NCBI GenBank assembly: GCA_019115725.1
Contig: DXCY01000255.1
Location: 1 to 9,508 of the forward strand
Origin: Candidatus Luteimonas excrementigallinarum
GTDB taxonomy: Bacteria; Pseudomonadota; Gammaproteobacteria; Xanthomonadales; Xanthomonadaceae
Length of the DNA: 9,508 nucleotides
Direction: 5' to 3'
Below, one piece after another: positions 6,998 to 9,508 of the stretch. Both the position numbers and the translations under genes were made by a program. Position 1 is the first letter of the stretch, and each line of letters starts with the position of its first letter. The notes beneath the pieces are model-generated. The model did no database searches. It was not told where the DNA came from and saw only the letters and a list, made by a program, of their open reading frames with translations.

Positions 6998-7026
6998 ATT
7001 ACAGCCTGCCCACGAAGGGACTGCAA
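6998..7026 (-). promoter_or_regulatory. Possible promoter of ankyrin lipoprotein B (near-leaderless)
   Basis: On the minus strand TTGCAG (7026-7021, 3 of 6 to the -35 consensus) and TGTAAT (7003-6998, 5 of 6 to TATAAT) are 17 bases apart. The start codon at 6989 is only 8 bases below the -10, so a transcript would begin at or within 2-3 bases of the ATG. No Shine-Dalgarno sequence is present, which agrees with leaderless initiation. This rests on sequence match alone. Confidence 0.3.
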
Positions 7027-7095
7027 GCCGCCGGAAGGGGACAGGGCCCCCTGCGACTGTCACCGGGTGGATCAACGCGGGAAGTCACCGGAGGC

Positions 7096-8997
7096 TTACC
7101 AGTTCCAGGGCATCCGGTCATTCAGCCACGACACGCCGTTGGAGACGGTATCGACCGTGTTGTTCCAGCCGGTGGACACCGCATCCACGGTGTTGTCCCA
7201 GCCGGTGGAGACGGCATCCACCACGCCATCCCAGGTTTCCACGGCCACGTCCTTGGCCGTGTTCCAGCCGTCGACGGCGGTCTGGACGGCGTAGTCGATG
7301 CCGGTGCCGACCGCATCCACCACGTAGCCCACGCCGTCAGCGGCCGCGTTGACGGTGGAGACGAAGCCGTCCACTGCCATCTGTGCGCCCTGGCCGCCCA
7401 GGTCGGCCACGGTTTCAAACAGGCTGCCCATGCCATCGGCGGTCCATTCCAGCGCGCTGCTGCCGTTTTCCAGCACCCAGGCGCCGGCGTTGCCGATGCC
7501 TTCCACCGTGAACGCGATGCCGTCACCCAGGCCCCAGGGACCCTGGCCGCGGAAGCCATCGGCCCATTCGGTCATCTGGTTGCGCACGCCGTCGGCGGCC
7601 TGGTCGCCAAAGCCGCTGACCACGTCGCCGATGGAGTTGAACACGCCCTCGCCGAGGTCACCCACGATCCGGATCGTGCCCAGCGCGTAATCCCCATTGG
7701 CGTAATCGGTCTGCGCCACCTCGATGACATCGGAGATGAGGTCATGGGTGTTGAGCGCGAAATCATCCTTGACCGCGTCGGGGATGGCGTTCTGCAGGTC
7801 ACGGCCGAAATCCGACGGGTTCTGGTAGCCCTCCTGCCACGGCTCGACCTCCATCATGGCTGCGGTGAGCACGTTGGGGTTGTGGCTGAGGGCCGCATAG
7901 GCCAGATCGCCAACGGTGCCGAGGATCGGCAGGTTGGTGTGGCGCAGGGTTTCCACCAGCAGGTTGGCGGCGTCGCGCTGGCCCGGCGACAGGTTTTCAA
8001 GCTCCAGCTCGCCGGCGCGATCCACCACCGTATGCCTGGCCACCGGGCCCGGCTCGACGATGATCCGGGTGCCCAGCGCATCCGGGGCCATCAGGCCGGG
8101 GATCCAGCTTTCCTGCAGCTGGCTCAGGGCGTCGCTGTTGAGCGAGTAGGCGCGGATGCCGCCGTTGTTGGCGAACTCGCGCGCTGCCTCCGGGCTCAGG
8201 CCCATGCGCTCGAGCGTGTTGGGGTGGATGCCGGAGGCGTCAAAAGTGACCGCCGGCACGCCGGAGGCCAGCGATCCCACCGAGGCCAGGCCACCGCCCT
8301 GCGAATGACCGGTAATGGCGAGGTTGTCGGCTTCGCCATTGCCAAACACATCGGCGAATTCCACCGCCGTGTTGACCGCGGTATCGGTGAATTTGTCCGC
8401 GAAGTCGTGGGTTTCAAAGCCGGTGCCCTGGCGGAAGTTGTTTTCCCAGTCGGGCGCGCCCTCGGCGGTGCCGCGATAGGACAGCACGAAGTTGCCGTCG
8501 CCATCGGTGTAGATCTCGGCCTTGAACTGCTGCGCGCTGGTGACCGTGCCGTCGCCGAGGAACTCCTGGCGCCAGGCCTGGACATCCGCGGCCGAGGCGG
8601 GCGCCTGGCCCTCGGGCGTCAGGCGATCGGCGATCATTTCGTCGGAGACCGCGCTCCAGCCCGCCGGCGGCTCGCCGCGGGTGCCGTACACCGCGGTGGC
8701 CAGCTGGGAGAGGGTGACATCGAACGGCTGTGCCTGGGTGCCGCCGGCCGTCTGGCCAAGGCTCTGGCCCGGGGGCAGGGCGTAGGTGCCTTCCACGCCG
8801 CTGGGGCCGTTGCTGCCGCCTTGCGGCGCCGGCTGGAACGCGGCCTGGATGGGGTGGTACATGGTTTCCAGCGCGTACGGTACGGCCTGGCGCAGTAGGT
8901 TCTGAGCGGCCTGCATGGCCGGATTGACCGGGTTGGGCAGCACCGGCAGGATCGACGGCAGGGGAATGTTGGCGGGGTTGATGCTGTTGCCGCTCAT
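7096..8997 (-). CDS. Lipase B: alpha/beta-hydrolase with C-terminal hendecad-repeat domain
   Basis: This 633-residue paralogue of lipase A starts at ATG 8997, supported by GGAG 6 bases upstream; an in-frame ATG at 9009 lacks a site. The N-terminus (1-85) is Pro/Asn/Gln-rich with no signal peptide. The hydrolase core (about 92-335) has IYTDGDGNFVLSYRG (162-176), the elbow ITGHSQGGG with S232, FDASGIH (252-258), NSDALS with D289 and RHTVVDRAGE with H322. Residues 186-220 of lipase A and 227-261 here match at 23 of 35 positions. Residues 336-500 are helical and acidic. From about 500 the sequence shows an 11-residue period, strongest at 545-621, ending NDRMPWNW. Such hendecads usually form amphipathic helices or right-handed coiled coils, so membrane binding or assembly is plausible. 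The expected activity is phospholipase-like. Ankyrin lipoprotein B follows. The export route is unknown. Confidence 0.87.
   Translation of the reverse strand: MSGNSINPANIPLPSILPVLPNPVNPAMQAAQNLLRQAVPYALETMYHPIQAAFQPAPQGGSNGPSGVEGTYALPPGQSLGQTAGGTQAQPFDVTLSQLATAVYGTRGEPPAGWSAVSDEMIADRLTPEGQAPASAADVQAWRQEFLGDGTVTSAQQFKAEIYTDGDGNFVLSYRGTAEGAPDWENNFRQGTGFETHDFADKFTDTAVNTAVEFADVFGNGEADNLAITGHSQGGGLASVGSLASGVPAVTFDASGIHPNTLERMGLSPEAAREFANNGGIRAYSLNSDALSQLQESWIPGLMAPDALGTRIIVEPGPVARHTVVDRAGELELENLSPGQRDAANLLVETLRHTNLPILGTVGDLAYAALSHNPNVLTAAMMEVEPWQEGYQNPSDFGRDLQNAIPDAVKDDFALNTHDLISDVIEVAQTDYANGDYALGTIRIVGDLGEGVFNSIGDVVSGFGDQAADGVRNQMTEWADGFRGQGPWGLGDGIAFTVEGIGNAGAWVLENGSSALEWTADGMGSLFETVADLGGQGAQMAVDGFVSTVNAAADGVGYVVDAVGTGIDYAVQTAVDGWNTAKDVAVETWDGVVDAVSTGWDNTVDAVSTGWNNTVDTVSNGVSWLNDRMPWNW
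7135..7365 (-). repeat. Seven 33-bp / 11-residue repeats in the tail of lipase B
   Basis: Residues 545-621 of lipase B divide into seven 11-residue units. The last three (7233-7135) are clear at both levels: WDGVVDAVSTG, WDNTVDAVSTG and WNNTVDTVSNG. Earlier units such as VGYVVDAVGTG and IDYAVQTAVDG have drifted but keep the period. The strong DNA similarity of the last units suggests recent in-frame duplication. Confidence 0.8.
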
Positions 8998-9002
8998 GGC
9001 CG

Positions 9003-9006
9003 GCTC
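9003..9006 (-). promoter_or_regulatory. Ribosome binding site deciding the lipase B start
   Basis: GGAG on the minus strand lies 6 bases before ATG 8997. The alternative in-frame ATG at 9009 has no comparable site and overlaps this one. Confidence 0.5.
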
Positions 9007-9036
9007 CATGTCAGGGGTACACGCTTCCAGTGCATG

Positions 9037-9083
9037 ACCCTAGGCTGGCGCGGCGCGGCGCCACAACTAGGGCGTACCCGAGG
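9037..9083 (-). promoter_or_regulatory. Conserved promoter/operator of lipase B
   Basis: The minus-strand box (9083-9062) begins CCTCGGGTACGCCC and differs from the lipase A box at two of 22 bases. A possible -35 (TTGTGG, 9066-9061) and -10 (TAGGGT, 9042-9037) are 18 bases apart, the same geometry as at lipase A. The leader would be about 33 bases. The box lies 88 bases before the start of the divergent gamma-glutamyltransferase gene, so a factor bound here could affect both. Confidence 0.5.
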
Positions 9084-9170
9084 GGCGGCTGCGGTTCCGG
9101 GCCGGGCAGCGGTATTGTTGGCGCGGTCCACGACCGTCTTCCCCATCCGCCAACCCCGGGAGCCTTGCCC

Positions 9171-9508
9171 ATGTTCCGATCCTGCCTGGCCGGGCTGCTG
9201 CTTGCCGCTGCATCCCTTCCCGCCCTGGCTGCCGACCGCATCACCGGCGAGCCCTTCACCACCCGCAGCGAGGTGTATGCGCCCCAGGCCATGGCGGCGA
9301 CCTCGCACCCGCTGGCCACCCAGGTGGCGCTGGACGTGATGAAGGCGGGTGGTTCGGCGGTGGACGCAGCCATTGCCGCCAACGCCGCGCTGGGGCTGAT
9401 GGAACCGACCGGCAACGGCATCGGCGGCGATCTGTTTGCAATCGTGTGGGATCCGCGCAGCCAGCGGCTGCACGGGTATGACGGCTCCGGCCGCTCGCCG
9501 CGCGCGCT
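9171..9508 (+). CDS. ggt: Gamma-glutamyltransferase family protein, N-terminal part (3' end outside window)
   Basis: The first 112 residues are visible. A Sec signal peptide (MFRSCLAGLLLAAASLPALA) has a likely cleavage after ALA, residue 20. The mature sequence has the family hallmark GGSAVDAAIAANAALGLMEP followed by GNGIGGDLFAIVWDP. These N-terminal-nucleophile enzymes self-cleave into two subunits and, in the periplasm, hydrolyse or transfer the gamma-glutamyl group of glutathione and similar compounds. The catalytic Thr and the small subunit lie beyond the window, so activity cannot be judged. The stretch EPTGNGIGGDLF resembles the broader GGT-like/acylase branch more than classical Ggt, so the gene symbol is tentative. 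GGGAG (9158-9162) precedes ATG 9171 by 8 bases. It is divergent from lipase B and not obviously part of that system. Confidence 0.85.
   Translation, partial: MFRSCLAGLLLAAASLPALAADRITGEPFTTRSEVYAPQAMAATSHPLATQVALDVMKAGGSAVDAAIAANAALGLMEPTGNGIGGDLFAIVWDPRSQRLHGYDGSGRSPRA

Noticed and set aside
7040..7061. Hairpin between lipase B and ankyrin lipoprotein B as a terminator
   Set aside because: Only a 5-bp stem (7040-7044 with 7057-7061) with competing alternative pairings and no T run follows; it is too weak to call.
6403..8898. Very long plus-strand open frame (831 codons) opposite lipase B and ankyrin lipoprotein B
   Set aside because: Its translation is low-complexity, rich in Gly, Ala, Val, His and Arg, with no recognisable domain. 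It is an antisense shadow of high-GC genes; the minus-strand frames carry real motifs and ribosome binding sites.
9090..9118. Promoter for the gamma-glutamyltransferase gene using TATTGT (9113-9118)
   Set aside because: The -10 match is 4 of 6 and no acceptable -35 lies at the right spacing.

Overview
This window is high-GC, densely coded bacterial DNA. Its gene content suggests a gammaproteobacterium of the Xanthomonadaceae/Lysobacteraceae type (Stenotrophomonas, Pseudoxanthomonas, Luteimonas or Lysobacter). That placement is an inference from GC-rich codon use, an HrpB-type helicase, a bacterial topoisomerase IB and the paired lipase/ankyrin genes. No rRNA, tRNA, CRISPR array or insertion sequence is visible.

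Left half (1-4338): the 3' end of the ATP-dependent helicase gene hrpB; a small single-membrane-segment protein; a convergent receiver-histidine kinase gene on the minus strand; and, divergent from the kinase, a topoisomerase IB gene followed by a secreted TPR-like protein with its own sigma70-like promoter. This half looks like ordinary chromosomal housekeeping DNA.

Right half (4385-8997, all minus strand): a tandem duplication of a two-gene unit. In transcription order it reads lipase B (633 aa), ankyrin lipoprotein B (244 aa), lipase A (329 aa), ankyrin lipoprotein A (239 aa). Both lipases carry a GHSxGGG nucleophile elbow and have no signal peptide. Both ankyrin proteins have an export signal with a candidate lipobox, and they are about 48% identical over 209 ungapped positions by hand count. 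A near-identical element (20 of 22 bases) sits 55-64 bp upstream of each lipase start, where it overlaps a possible promoter. It was not found upstream of the ankyrin genes. This layout fits toxin/immunity pairs: a membrane-attacking phospholipase delivered by a contact-dependent or otherwise non-Sec route, with a periplasmic lipoprotein protecting the producer. Lipase B also has an 11-residue repeat tail that lipase A lacks.

Right edge (9171-9508): the 5' part of a gamma-glutamyltransferase family gene with a signal peptide, divergent from lipase B.
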